Shown one piece after another: positions 12,286-25,800 of a stretch of 64,000 bases of DNA (the stretch's first letter is position 1; each line of letters starts with the position of its first letter). Below the pieces are notes generated by a model that was not told the origin of the DNA, did no database searches, and was given only the letters and a program-made list of their open reading frames with translations. The position numbers and the translations under genes are program-made. Source of the stretch: Cryptomeria japonica (Eukaryota; Streptophyta; Pinopsida; Cupressales; Cupressaceae); NCBI RefSeq assembly GCF_030272615.1, contig NC_081414.1:238859233-238923232 (forward strand). The letters run 5' to 3'.

Positions 12286-12540
12286 TGCTCTGATACCATA
12301 TGTAATATTCCATTAATTCTATACTTAAAGAAAATAAATTGTGATCTATATTAAGATAAAAAATTGAGCATTTCAAAATAAAACATAACTACTTCAGTTG
12401 AAGGAGAAAACTAACTAAATGTTCTTCAACATAATAAGAATCTAACTAATTTATCTAAAAGGAAGGCAATCTTTTAACGATAAAAAACATTGAACAAATA
12501 TTATTAAGCTAATCAATATGGGAAAGGAATTCAAATGGCA
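12286..12540 (-). mobile_element. Possible Copia-type LTR remnant with methionine-tRNA primer binding site
   Basis: On the minus strand TGGTATCAGAGC, the standard primer binding site complementary to plant initiator tRNA-Met, occurs at about 12287-12298. It lies two bases after a sequence ending in ATTACA. In plus orientation the candidate LTR begins at about 12301 with TGTAATATTCC. The far LTR end is not found and no gag-pol remains, so this is a tentative fragment nested in the CACTA element. Confidence 0.45.
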
Positions 12541-12569
12541 AGTTTCATTTTTGAAGGAAGAGATAAAGG

Positions 12570-13160
12570 TTCAGAGGTTACTATTCTATCGAAGTATCTA
12601 AGAGTCAAATAGTATCGATGAGACCCAGTGATGTCTCATCAATATAAAAGGGGCATCAAAGAAAGAAAACATCGATGAACTTCAGAAAGGACTCATCGAA
12701 GATAGTAACTCCATCAATAAAAGATATCAAGGAAAGTGGAGATGGTTCTCATCGACAAGAAAAGGTCTTCGAGGATATAACACTATCGGTGCAAAAAGAC
12801 TCAATGAAAGGGATGGTCCCACCAACAAAAGGTATCGAAGAAAGTAGAGGTGGCCCCCACCAATGAGAAAAGGCTTTTGAAGAAACAATATCATTGATGC
12901 AAGATAAAGAAGATTCACCGAAAGAAGCATTCTCATCAAAAAAGTGATATCGATAAAATAGAAGAAAACTACATCGATGAATGATATCGATAAGAATATG
13001 AGTTTCGATGGAGGACAAAAGAAGTCACCGAAGTCCAAAGTCTCTTCAACATGAAACCCGACGGACAGCAAAAACATTTCAATGAGAATGAGTTTCAAGG
13101 AGACTAAAAGGCATGTCTTCGATACACATGGTTTCATCGATAGAAGCCATCTCTCTTTGT
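12570..13160. repeat. Repeat array 2, homologous to array 1
   Basis: Words and order match array 1: ATAAAAGATATC, then TCATCGACAAGAAAAG, then an ACCGAAAG block, then GATATCGAT, then a CCGAAG-CCAA block, then a block ending AAAAGGCATGT, followed by CGATACAC. As array 1 does for copy 1, it precedes a copy of the cargo gene, which suggests that array plus gene was duplicated as a unit. Confidence 0.75.
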
Positions 13161-13249
13161 TTCATCTGATCGGACGGACAGCATGGTTTCATGAGATCAA
13201 GTTGAATGTGTTTTAACCTTTGTGGAGTGGTGAAAGGGTTTGGCGGGTC

Positions 13250-14400
13250 CTAGAGATAAACAGTCTTCTTTGGTTAAAGAATTATCGAGTTGGAAAAAGA
13301 TCAATGGCTTCTCGTTGTTTCGTGGCCGGGAGATGCACGAGCTATACGTTCAGCGAAATAGCGAAAAGGTGGAGGGTCTCACTAAAAGTGGTAGTAAATG
13401 TGGTAACCCTAGTTGGCGATGACATGGTGGTGACAAGGCACTCAGTTGGTGGTATGCAGTGGGTCCAGGCAAGGTTGTCATAAAAAGAGTAAACAACAAG
13501 AAAGTTATTGAGATCTAACGGCTCGCATGAATTCATGAAGATAAGATGCTAGCAAGTTAGTCATTGCGAAGTAGCAAAAAGGTCAATGGGCCCAAGGGAT
13601 AGGCATGGCATGAAGTTAAAAGTAGATCAAGTCTGTTTTGATCTAACAGTTCTCGTGGTTTCATGGCTACAAGACAAATGAAGAATAATGTTCACGAAGT
13701 CACGAAAGACAGGTGGAAATCACACGGAGGAGTGACATGGCATAACAGCTGCCACTTTTTGTAGAGCTTGATAGTAATGTGTCAAGTGACACGTGGTTTA
13801 AAAAAGTGGTTGAGGGTCTGCCTATGTGTAACCGGCAGTTATGTGGGAATAGTAAAAGGGAACACGTGGCGGATTAAGGGTGGAACCAAAAAGAGTTTCC
13901 AGGGCTAATGGCCGACTGCCATGTGGCATTTATTAACTAGAGAACAAGTGGGGTAAGTAATTCCTGGATAAAGGGCCCACATAAAAGGCATTCATCTCAA
14001 GATTGATCCAACACTTCTCGTTCTTTTGTGACCCAAAGATGCCCACAGCTTAACCTCAGCGAAATGGCAAAAACCGTGAGCCATCAAGATGAGGCGCAAT
14101 TAGTTAAAAGGATTGACGGTCCCGGTTGGAGTTAAAGGCTGGGTGATTTGAGTTTGATCTAATGCTTGGTGTGGCCTCGCGAAGGAAAAGTGCACGACTG
14201 TTAAACTCCGCAAAGTGGCAAAAAGGAGGTAGGGCCTGACACTAAAGCAAAGAGATTAAACGGAGATAAAGGAGATGTAAGTTCTCGAGATCCAACGGCC
14301 ACCTTTGTTTCACAAAAGAAAAGAGCACTGGTTTTATGTTCTACGAAGTAGCGAAAGAGCGAAATAGAGGAAAGACTTAGAGAAATTATGACCCATTGGA
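13250..14400. repeat. Degenerate tandem repeats upstream of cargo copy 2
   Basis: A motif like CAGCGAAATAGCGAAAAGG recurs at about 13351, 13566, 13693, 14057, 14209 and 14343. It is usually preceded within about 70 bp by a second motif, GATCTAACGG then TCGTGGTTTCATGG, seen near 13512, 13635, 14005, 14156 and 14288. The unit is therefore about 130-215 bp and poorly conserved. The stretch also holds the highest local GC content between the two cargo genes. It may be promoter or leader sequence of copy 2. Confidence 0.65.
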
Positions 14401-14685
14401 GCCAGTTTTGAATTTGATTTGGCAAATTTAATTCTGAAAAGAAAGTCGAAGCATGCGGAGTTAATTTCTAAAAACTTAAATGCCAACTTGCCCTTTTCAG
14501 TCTGCATCAACTTGATTTCTAACTATTGTTTCATCGAAGTTTGTTGCAGAGTGATTTTCTTCAGGTGAATAATTAGGTTTCTTGTGCTTTTCTTGATAAC
14601 TCTTGGTTTGTTCTCAAATACTGTTGTGTGAATTACTTCATTAGAGGTCTGTGCTAGCTTCTAGTGGTATAATTGTTTGACCAGA

Positions 14686-17600
14686 ATGGCACCCAGAAGA
14701 GAATTTATAGGGAAAGTGAATTACCAGGACCGAAATATCTGTGATGATTTTTTAGAGCAATTAACCATGTCCACCAATGCTGGGGCTAAGGCCAAAGAGC
14801 TAGTACCTAAGAACCCTCATCTAAAAATTGGAGATGGCCTTTATGATAAGGGTAATTGGTTGAGGGACCCTGAAATAGGATTGTCAAGCTTAGGACTCTT
14901 CAAAGTCGGTTTTGGGTAGAGGAATTCCCCAGCTCCTTTGAATGGCATATGGGAGCAAGATGTAGGAAAGCTTGTGGTCCCAGGTGTTTTAATGGATGTA
15001 GATCTATTAGCCCTGATTGCACAGAATTATGACTTTGTGGCAAGATGCATCAGGAACATAAAGGGATCAGTCTTGATTGAGATAAATGAAGATGAATTCA
15101 GGAAAGTGTTTAAACTCAGTGAGTCCTCCAATTTGTTAGAACCTATTGACTTTGAGTTGTTAGCCTAGGTTTACAACACACAAAGGGATCATCTTAGAAG
15201 TGGCTCATTGAAAGAATTCTTTGTAAAGATAGGGGGGTTAACAATTGTAGGCCCTAGCACAATGGAACCATTCTCTCTCAACCTATTCACTCTAAGAGCT
15301 AAGGGTATGTATTGGGCATTATGCCAGATTTTTGGAGAGGATGCTGAAAAGAATATGCCAACCCATTATATGTTAATGATTGCACAAATTCTAAACCCCT
15401 CCCTAGGAATAACATTTGATTATGCCTCATACCTTGCTAATGCAATTCATAAAGGGCTAGTAGGAATCAAAAATGGTAAGGTGGATAGGCCATTTGGGTG
15501 GTACTCCATGTTAATGCATATGTTTTTGTTCAAAGGGGCTGATTATTTTGGAAAGGAGATGGACCTAATTAAGGTCAAGGATAAAGAGGAGATGCCACTG
15601 CAATTGTGGAGTATTGTTCTATCTTGGGATAGAGAAGATGCAAGTTATTTAAATTTTGATAGATGCTTTGCATCTAAAATTAGGATTCTTCTATGCAGAG
15701 AAAACCCTAGAATTCCTAAGGCTCTTTTGGAGTTTCTCAGACCAAAGGAGTTTGCAGAGGATATCAAGATTGTTCACAATTGGGGAGACATATATTTGTA
15801 CCCTGTGTCTACTATTTTTAGAGTGTTTGGATTTAAAGGCACCCCCTTTTTACTACCCTATCATGTCCCATTGAAGATAGGGATTGCAGAAGTCCTGAGA
15901 CAAATTGGGGGAGTACAAGAAGCAGAGCTAACCAATAGAGGTAAAGGGACTAGATTTTCCCAACTATTACCATGGCTCAACATTTTGTGATCACTAAGGG
16001 TGGATGGAGATTTTTTGAAGAATTCTTTAAGCCATATAGGTTGTCTACTGCAATGTCAAGATGTGCAGACCCCAAGGATTTTTTCAATGGCATGTTCAGA
16101 AAAAGAGCAGTGTGCAGAGGTAGGCCACATCAATTTCAGTTCCTAGAAGATCTGATTAGAAATGAATTTAGCTTAGATGAGAAATAACTGAGGAAGGAGA
16201 AGTGGGTGGCATATAAGAAAGCCCTTGATTTTATCCATCAATTTGACACTGGCTATGACCCCCTTTCTAGCTTCAATCCATCTGAGGAGAAAATAAAATT
16301 CCTGGTTCTTTATTTTGAAGATCTCATGCAGACCTTAAAAGAAAAGAGGGAGGCCATAATGCAAAATGAGCCTGATAAGGCTAAGATGGTATTGGCTAAG
16401 CCTGCCTTTGCTAGAGATATCCCATGTGGTGACTATGTAATGCACAAAAGGTCAAAGTACACTATGATAATGCCAGTGATAGGTGAGCCTTCCACTTCAA
16501 AAGGGAAGAGGAAAATTGAAGATTTCAATGACATCCAGGATTCCCTTAAGAAGAAGAGTGTGGGAAAGGAAATTGAAATTGATGAGCCTCAATATTCTCC
16601 ATCTCAGTCTCCTATCCACATTGGAGATGAACAAGTTGTGGCTGAACAATTATTGCAGTTAGGGAGTCTCAGTGAGATTGCCTATACCTATGAGGAGACC
16701 CAAGAGGGGATGCCCAAAGAGCCACCTAATGCTAAAATGGATTTGACTGATGGTGAGTTAAAGGGCCAAGAAATGGACCTTACTATTAAGCAAGCTAGTG
16801 AAGAATTCCTAGCTGACAATAATTTTGTCACATCAAGAGCTTTTATACAGTTTCTATGGAAGCAAAATATTGATCAATTCAAGACTAGATGTGAACAAAG
16901 GAAAAGTGAATAGCCTCTTAAAAATACAACTCAGGTAGAAGAAGAGGTTAAGCAATAAATGATGGAGGAGTTAAAAGCAATCACCCCTGAGAAAGGAAGA
17001 GAAATGGTAGCAAAGGCTAGTGTGTTGATTCTCCCTAAATTTGGATATAGCTCATGCCTTAGTGCTTGATGCAGTGAGGAAAGAAACAAAGCCTATAGAA
17101 GGAGTGACATTCAGCAAAGATAATGTTGCTCTTGTCATGTGGTCTTTAAAGAATGATGAAAACAAAAGAAGGATGCATCAGATTCTAGCCCCTTAGGAGG
17201 CATGATAGTTAAAATATTCCAAGACATAGGGGTAGTGGAAGCTGCAAGCACAGTCCTAGAGACTGCAAAATTTAGTGTTGCGGTGGCAGAGAAGGAGGCA
17301 CAAGAAAAGGATAATCTCCAATTGAAGTTGGAGACTATTTTAAAAGCTTACAATGATGCTAAAGAAGGAATAGCCAACAGAGACAGCATAATTGCTAGAC
17401 TCCAAAGTCAACTGGTAGGTCAATATTATCCCAGTGAATCTTCTACACTCATGACAACCTCCTCTCTAGCAAGACCCCCTCCTACTAGTCCCATCATTGA
17501 ATATCCCCCTTCTCCTATGCCTTCTATTTCCCAATTACCTGAAAATGTCCAACATGAGTTGGAAAAATTGAATCAAGCTCAAACATTGTATGCAAACAAA

Positions 17601-18314
17601 TATGAGGAGAAGGTGAAAGCCACCATCTTGAAGTTTGTTGACTCAGTCAAAACCTCCAATGCATACATAAATATGAAGAGGATTCTTGAGATTTTGATCA
17701 AATTGAGAGAAGAAGAAGCCACTTTGGAACCAATCCTGAATAAGTGGGTGCCTAGAGGTAAAGAGTTAGAGCTCATGTGTTCTTCCCATGCAGATGCAGA
17801 AGAGAATGACAATCTAAGGTCCACATGTGAGTTTATAAAAGAGATGAATATTCTTTCAGTGAAAGGAGCAGGTATAAAAAGAAAATCCCAACTTTATAGG
17901 AAAGAATATTCAAATCATAAATTTGAAATGTTTCCAGGAGGTTTCATTGGTCCTATCCAGCTAAAGGAAGAGAAGACTTGGTTAAAGGAGGTGGACCACA
18001 ATTTGTCCCTAAGGATCAATCAGATTATTAGTACTGATGACAATTCCTTATTTGTCCAAGAAATTGAGGAAATTGAAAAAGTGAAATCTCATTATGGTTT
18101 CATAGAAACAGAGATTGGGCATGTACGAGTCACTTGGAAGTAGCTAGAAGATATGAAACAGAAGATTGCTAGTTTTACTTGGCCTAGTGATGATGTGTAT
18201 CAGGAGTGGAAAGATAAGTATATGGGATAGAAAGAAGATGCTCGGGAGTAGTTACAGGAGGTTGCAACAGAACAACAAGCAGAGGAAGCCGCAGATGCTG
18301 AAAAGGACTTATAA
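14686..18314 (+). pseudogene. CACTA cargo gene, copy 2: paralogue of the gene at 8718
   Basis: The frame starts at ATG 14686 and is collinear with copy 1 along its length, although the two are strongly diverged. The open block 15208-15990 carries FLRPKEFAED, HNWGDIYLYP and FLLPYHVP, and the block 16206-16913 ends with a DNNFVTSRAFIQFLWKQN segment that matches SDFIASKEFTAFLYQH of copy 1. The region 17202-18143 is Glu/Lys/Leu-rich and probably coiled coil, with a Pro/Ser-rich insert near 17460-17540. Damage consists of in-frame stops at 14917, 15166, 16186, 16912, 16957 and about 18140-18250 (six of the eight are TAG), one frameshift near 15965 and a compensating pair near 17030 and 17200. The C-terminus is the Glu/Ala/Gln-rich end before TAA at about 18312. 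Its function is unknown. Confidence 0.72.
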
Positions 18315-19366
18315 CCGCTTCTTGAAAATGACCAGTTGTTTGTAACAAACTTTCTTTTGAAGGGTCCAAAGCTTGTATGCATCCATACTATTATAAATGG
18401 ATACCAGGACTCCTAAAAAAATGATCACAAGTAATTGTAAGAAAACGCTGCAGAAATTTATCTAAGCTTTTTTCTAGTCTTATGGAGAATACTCTGAGTT
18501 TTATAATATTTTCTCAAAATTAATATCAATAGATAGACTAGAAATAGTGTATATACATAAATGTGCATAGCAGTCATAGGGAAACTCATGTCAAATGTGC
18601 AACTCAATACAATAAATAATCTTAGTTTGTAGACCTATAGCATCATAATGCAGTCCTTGACCAAGTATGCATACAAGAAACATCTAGTTCTATTGGCACA
18701 AGCATCAAAGTCAGAGGTTATGACAACTAGTGAAAACATCAAGAACAAAAATTTTAGTCTCCAGAAATAGGAGTTGTAATAAAAAAACTTACAAGGATGA
18801 GGCATATTCATAACTTTTGCAGTCCCACCTTTGATATCAACACTAGAAGCAACTCATATTGTTCATGTACAGACAAGACAATATGGGATTTCATTATGCC
18901 CAGCAACTCATGGTGTTTTTGTTTGCGTTGGCTCTGTTGGACCCTGCAATTAAGATTCAATAAGATTAACTGTGCAACATAATGAAATATTGAAAAGTGT
19001 GTTACCTTTTTGAGCTTCACTTGGTTTTGAGAATAGTTTAATATTCTCTACTTAACAGGGCCAACCACGTGAAGGTGGAAGCTCATTTGGTCCCTCCCCC
19101 CTCCCCTAACATCACTCTAAATTCCCCGTTAACATCTTATAGCATTCATTCATTAATTCTTTCTACCATTAATAAAATATAGCATTCATTCATTAATATC
19201 ACATAACGTTCATTAACACATAACATTTATTAACATTAATTAACACGCAACATTCATCAATATTAATTAACAGATATCATCCATAACCATTAATTAGCAC
19301 ATAATTACATTCACTAACACATAAAAATCAGTCATTATCAAATAAGTTAGATTACAATCATTTCTT
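18315..19366. other. Spacer between cargo copy 2 and TNP1, with AT-rich tandem repeats
   Basis: No gene is recognised. From about 19135 to 19330 there are degenerate repeats built from CATTCATTAAT and ATTAACACATAACATT words. A short inverted repeat, TGAGCTTC paired with GAAGCTCA, lies near 19011 and 19058. This is the downstream side of the minus-strand TNP1-like gene. Confidence 0.55.
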
Positions 19367-22208
19367 TCTTTGTTTTTTCTTTGAAGCTATGAAAAGACTA
19401 AGTGGAACATCGGTGTCTTCATCATTTCCCCCCTTTGCAGATGTTCCACCAACTGCTCGTGATCTCAATGTATGCCTAGTCCTATACTGAGGATGAGGAC
19501 ACTGAAGCGAAGGGGGGTCCTCTGCAATAACAAAGAAATGGGTTAAATTCAAAAAAAAAAAATTATTATTGTTACAAGTATTTCATTAATTTAGAGAACA
19601 TAATTGTTGTGCTCTTTACCTGATGGGGCCACATCATTTTGTGTAGCCTCAACCTCAAAATGATGAACACCACGGTCCTCTTTACCTGAGTGGGGAACAT
19701 CACGTTCTTGAGGTTGTGTGCCCAGATCATGCTCCACTTGCTCACCACCGACTACATGCTCTAAAATATTAACAATAAAGGTTACATTAATTACTACTCT
19801 AATTACAAATTAAGATGTTTAATTGTATTAATAGCTAAATAAATAAATTTGAATAGAAAATGAATACCTCCACTACTGGGATGCACATCCAGACCTTCAT
19901 GTGCAAGTGGTGTTTCACAATTAGCAGGCTCCATTCCATTGACATGCACATTGTTATCATTACTTGCTTATTTAAAACAAATATAGTCACTTTATGTTGG
20001 AACTCAACATCAATTAGATTATTGGTAAAGTATTCAATTTGAAACAACTTCCATTTAGCATATTTACCTGTGTGACGGATGCACTCGAATGTTGTGTATG
20101 CCCACTTAATTCTCGTAGTCGATCAGCCATGGCTGAATAGCCTTGCTGGTAGGCAATTCTCTTGTCATCTTCTGTGGGCGCTCTATTGAATTCAAAGCCT
20201 TGCATTTTTGCTTGGTACCGTGAATTTTGCTTGCATTGTTTGATAAAAAAAATGTTTGCAATTTATTAATATTTTGAGACAATATGGGAGTTTACATGAG
20301 ATACTTACAATTTGTGCAACAAGTTTCATGTAACCACCAGAGCCAAGTTTGTGTTGCCCGTGCTTTTCTTGCCTTGCCTTGGTTGCCTTTGACGTGTCAC
20401 TCAGTCTATAAAAAGTTTGAAATATGTTAGATTATATAAATATAAAGAGTAATTAATTAGTACATAATTACATTCTTAATAGTATCCTGTACCTTCTTCT
20501 GGTGTCTATTGGTGTATTTCCTTTTTTCCTTTCAATTCTCTCCTTGGCATCCAAAATCAGGTCCTTCCACTCCCTCTCTGGAATCATGGGGGGACGCTCG
20601 TACTTTAGGTTCCTCTCCAAATGGGTCTTGTATTGGTCCCTCACATACTTTAGACATGTGCCAGCTTTTTCAAGGAGCTTGGTTTTGTCAAAGGTGTCAT
20701 TTCCAAACCACTCAACCATTTGGTTTGTCAATTCATCTTTTAACCTTTTTTCTTGGTCATTCCACCTTTTAAAGCAAAAACAAACCTATTAGATTCAGAA
20801 ATGAACTGAAGCTACATTTATTACACTTCAAGAAATGGATCAAAGGAAAAGTATTCTAGCAATGATATGAAATCAAAAGTGGATAAGGGTTAGTTCACAT
20901 ATGATGTACCACCTTTTATGTATGGTGGGCCCAAATATCTGCAATGCAATGTCACTAAGATGTTTATAGAAAATATCATTGCCTGCAAAAAATTCATGGG
21001 ATCAATATTAGTCCAAAACAAGTGATCATAAAGTAAATTACAATTAGAGTATATATAATAATAATTTTAAAGTACCTGGAACCTTTTGTATCTTAAAGGG
21101 AAGCATTTCTTCGTCACTCACCATGAATGTGGCCTACAATGTTCCCGTACTAGCAATACAAGAAGATCCGGGAAATGATGCTATGTTATCAGCAGTAGTC
21201 GCCTATGGCACATCCTCATGTGCATCTCCTCCTGCAAAAAATGAATCCACTATGAAATGGCATTAGAATTCAAGAAAGAACGCTTGAAGGGAAATAAACA
21301 CATGACAGAAGATAGAGCAAAAGAGGGATCTACCAACAGTGGGTGGGCCAATATGATGTGCACTAGAGGATGTCTGCATGCTACATGTTGTTGACATTGC
21401 AGTCGGCAATACAGGTGAGGGTGACCTCTGATGAGGCAGCATCAGCATTTGCACAGTAACATTGACAGTACCTAAAGAATAATACATTAAATATATCAAA
21501 CATTAAATATATGAAAAGTGCAAGAATTGTAAACAAGGATGAACCTTTATTTTTAAAATTGGCAATATCAAGTATGATGTGTTTTGGGTACTCAAAGTGA
21601 TAAGCCAAGCAAGTGATAATACAAGAAAATCATCATCACCTGATCCTGCAACACCCTGATTGTAGGAACAACTTTCATGAGGGCGGATAAATTGTTGTAA
21701 AAACAATACGTACATATTTTAGTTAATGACATAAAAAGAGAATAAAATATAAACCATTATTGAACTTTTGTTATAATTAAAGCTTTCATTACTGCTTACT
21801 TGCAAGTTTTTTGTTGTCTTATACAATAATTCCACCCTCTATCGTATCTCATCAGTGGTAGGATGCACGGTTGCCAAAGCAACAATCTCTTTTCTAATTT
21901 TTATAAGAGGCATTTTAAAGAATTTTACAAGGTCTGTGGGATGTTCAAGGTCATCATTGCTTAACCCTAATGATTCCATGTCCATAGAAAGGTGCTCAGG
22001 TACTGCAACTCCCTTTCCCTTTCCCCGAACATCTATCTGTGTCAAGAATATCATTAACAATTACAAAATTAGTATAAATCACTAAAAAAAAGAACATAAT
22101 AATGTAACAGTTTGCTTCTACCTAATTTGTACAATTACAATGAGGTTTACTTGCTCGGTAGAAGTGTCGTAAGGTACATCTCTATCTACGATATGTGATG
22201 GATCCATG
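19367..22208 (-). pseudogene. TNP1-like CACTA transposase gene (Transposase_24, Ptta/En/Spm family), multi-exon
   Basis: The best-conserved exon, about 20498-20770, reads CLKYVRDQYKTHLERNLKYE then RPPMIPEREWKDLILDAKER, the signature of the plant Ptta/En/Spm Transposase_24 family. The likely start is ATG at 22208 (MDPSHIVDRDVPYDTST). Further exons can be read at about 21817-22035, 21640-21715, 21330-21470, 21070-21235, 20915-21000, 20310-20405, 20070-20230, 19870-19930, 19620-19760 and 19370-19520. Several are joined by GT-AG sites (GTAAGC donor at about 21811), and the gene ends in a Lys-rich tail. At least three TAG codons interrupt exons (near 21840, 21208 and 21137). TNP1/TNPA-type proteins bind subterminal repeats and assist TNP2. 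Confidence 0.75.
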
Positions 22209-22635
22209 TCGGCCTGTGACAAAGAAAAAATATAAAAAACGTTAGCGCAATTACATCATACACAACATGAACAGCATGAACTTTGTAGACAAAAAGAGTA
22301 TTAAATAATAAAAGAGATGTTGTCATCAAAATCATTATAAATTTTGTAATTCCTTACCTTTACTTTATGTAGACTATGCAGGATCCTCAACTAAATGGTC
22401 ACATAAATAGTCACATAGCTAATAAACAATCCAATTTCCATAAATAAACACAGTTTAAAAATTGTCACATAAATAGTCACGCCCCCTATCTCCATCTCCA
22501 TATTAAAAGGTGCATCATGAATTAATTATGTAATGGCATTAGAATTCAAAATAGAATGAATTAATTATGTAAAAAAAATTCTATCAAGAAGTCAATATTC
22601 AATAGATAATATACTAATCGCATTCCTCATACATT

Positions 22636-22791
22636 TCATTCCTCATCATCATGAACATCAAGGTCATCATCACCATCATCATTATCATCATCATCGTCTT
22701 CATCGTCATCATCATCATTGTCATCAACGTCTTCGCCATCATCATCACCATCATCACCATCATCACCATCGATGTCATCATCATCATCATT

Positions 22792-22864
<73 letters not shown>

Positions 22865-25800
22865 ACATCTTCTTCTTCTTCTTCTTCTTCTTCTTCTTCT
22901 TCTTCTTCTTCATCATTGTGAAACTGTCGATCATGATCATCATCCACTTCATCTTCTACTTCTTCAGTATCTTCTTCTTCCATCACAATATACTTTATCA
23001 TCCTTCCTCTTGGATCATGTCTAACAACAAATGACCAACCCGGTTTATGTGGAACCTCTATGTAAAATACTTGCTCACATTGGCTTGGAAGAACATAGGG
23101 CTCATCCCCAACTGGTTCAAATGACCTTGTATTTAGCATTATAAAACCATTATCATGTTCAATAATAGTTCTATCAGGATCATTTTTATTCAATCGTAGC
23201 CTGTACCATTTGACGATGAACAAAACTAATTTGAAGGAATTAAAGTCACACTCAATTATATCATCCAAAATTCCATAGTATCGATTTTGAGACTACTGAG
23301 GATGAATGTCATTTCTCGATGAAATATTTGTCACCTCAAAGACTGCAATGATGCTAGAATCACAAGTTTTCTTCATGTCATCCAACTTTTTTATGCAAAA
23401 TTTATGACCATTGCAGCACATAGTGTTGTGGTGTTTGACCTACAATATGTCAAACATGTAAAATTTATTGCATTGTGAGTTGATAAACATATGGGTGATT
23501 AATAAATTTATACGTACCTGTTTATCTCTTAAACCATATGCTAAATCAATTTCCCTTTGCGTAACATTAGAATCTCCATTACGATGTGCTTCTTTAACCA
23601 ATGAAGCCACACCTTCCCATGTTAACGTGTGTCCAAAATGTTGACAACGTTCAATCCATACCATCATCCAATCAAGATTTTTTGCAATATACAAATGTAG
23701 TGCATCCCACTCTCGACCAACTGTACAAAAAAAAAATAGATGTCTTACAATAGATTTATTTTGAAGATTAAGAATTAATTAACTACAATAACATCTTATA
23801 ATTACCTCTCACTTTCCTCAATCTACCTTTCCCTGTCAAGTAGTCCCCTTCAAATTTGTTAATGGTGTTGGGATCCCAAATGTGATCCACATGGATCTTT
23901 GCTGCAAACTTAGGAAGATATTCAGAAACGTACACCATAGTCTGGTATACCATATATCCCTCCACCATAGAACCCTCAGGATGTGCTCTTTGTTGAACCA
24001 AAGCCTTCAAAAATTTCAAGTGCCTCTCAACCATCCACATTGACCTAGTGTGTACAGGTCCACACAATTGAATCTCCTCAACTTGATGTATGTGGTAGTG
24101 TTCTTGTGCATTGAAAAAAGATAGAGGTAGACACACTTGCATTTCACACATTAAATGAGGAATTTTTCTCTTCCAATATTTTATATCATCTTTATGGATT
24201 TCCTTACATGACAACCACCTACAAGGTATTCAAGATGCAAAAAAATATATTACATAAGAAGTGAAACAAATTGCAAATATAATATCTATACAACGAACTA
24301 AACAAATATCACTACTTACCTCATGTATTTTCCAAGATCATATATGACTTGCTTGACATTATTGTCGAAGTCATTTGGGAGAGATAGAGGTAGAACGTAC
24401 TGCAACAATTATAAAATTATCTTTTCATTTTTTTGTAACATAATGAAAATTACACGTACGCTCAGTGCTTAAATACATACTAAAAACACAAGAACATGAA
24501 TTACCTTAATGAAGGTATGCCAATCATGTGTTTTCATCCCTGGCCAAAATTCACTTTTCTTTGATATGAGATTGTTTATGATCACAGCAAATCCTGTGGG
24601 AAATCGAATTTTTCGTATGACTTCTTTTATAGCATTGCTTTGTTGGTCCGTTAAAAACCAAGGAAGCTCACTTATATTAATCTGGTCTCCATGGCTATTT
24701 GATTGAATGACATTTATCATTGCATGATTGAAATCCTGAATGTCACTACATATTTTGACAATTTTTTCTTTGTCACGCCTTCCATCCAATATTTTCCATA
24801 ATGTCTCTGTTATATTCTTTCCAATATGCATACTATCAAACAAATGAACAATTTGTAACTGCTCGTAGTAGGGCAACCTACTAAATTGTCGGGGATAACA
24901 TTTTATTCCCTTAGGAAGGTGGTCATTTATGCCTTCACGACCTTCATGATCATCAATCACATCATCAGTAAATAAAACAAAATAGAAAAGATGTTTTATG
25001 ACAAACCAATAGATGGAATGGCATTACCTTGACGATTAATTCTATTATATTCCAACTTCCACAGGTGAGGTGTCATTCTTCATGGCTTTGATGTATTCTC
25101 TTCTTTCCCATTGAAAAGATGTTTTTCAGTATTTCGATACTTATGATTTTTGTGGAGAAAGTGCCTATACTCATCAAACACTTGCTTTCCTAAACTTTTT
25201 GAATGATGAGATTTCTTCTTTGGACCACAAATAGGACATGCAAATTTTCCCTTTGTTTGAAGACCTACAAAATAATGTATAATTGGATTAAATATGATAA
25301 TTTTTTGAATTATAATGTTCATGCACAACTTAAACACTATAACATACCACAAAAATGTGTTAGCCTCGGGGCATCATGTATTGTCCATAGAACAATCGCA
25401 TGGAATTGAAATTGTCTTTGTCCTATTGGTCTAGAGACATCATACATAGTGACACCATTCCATAACTCCAGCAAATCGTCGATAAGAGGCTTGATATATA
25501 CATTCATATCTTTAACTTGGTACTTACCTAATCGAATGAACAAAAACATTACATAATTATTATGACCATTTTACTACAATATTTATAATTAAATTTAGAC
25601 GACTATATTTAAATGATAAAATACTTGGAACAATCATTGCCAACATTATGTGCTCCCTCTTTATTGACATCCATGGAGGAATGTTATTGTTGATAACAAA
25701 AATAGGCCACACTAAGTAAACAGATCTCATCTCTCCAAATGGATTGACACCGTCTGCTACCAATGAAAGCTTGAGCTTACAAGGTTCTTCTTTAAAGTGT

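Noticed and set aside
18720-18740. CAACTAGTG as a possible right end of a smaller CACTA element starting at 7377
   Set aside because: Its complement matches the left TIR for only about eight bases and there is no subterminal similarity, whereas the end at 29624 matches 19 of 24 with a TCT duplication.
22614-23034. Long Met/Ile/Ser/Lys-rich open frames on both strands
   Set aside because: They are other-frame readings of the ATC/CTT triplet microsatellite; only the Asp/Glu frame joins the DUF4216 exon of TNP2.
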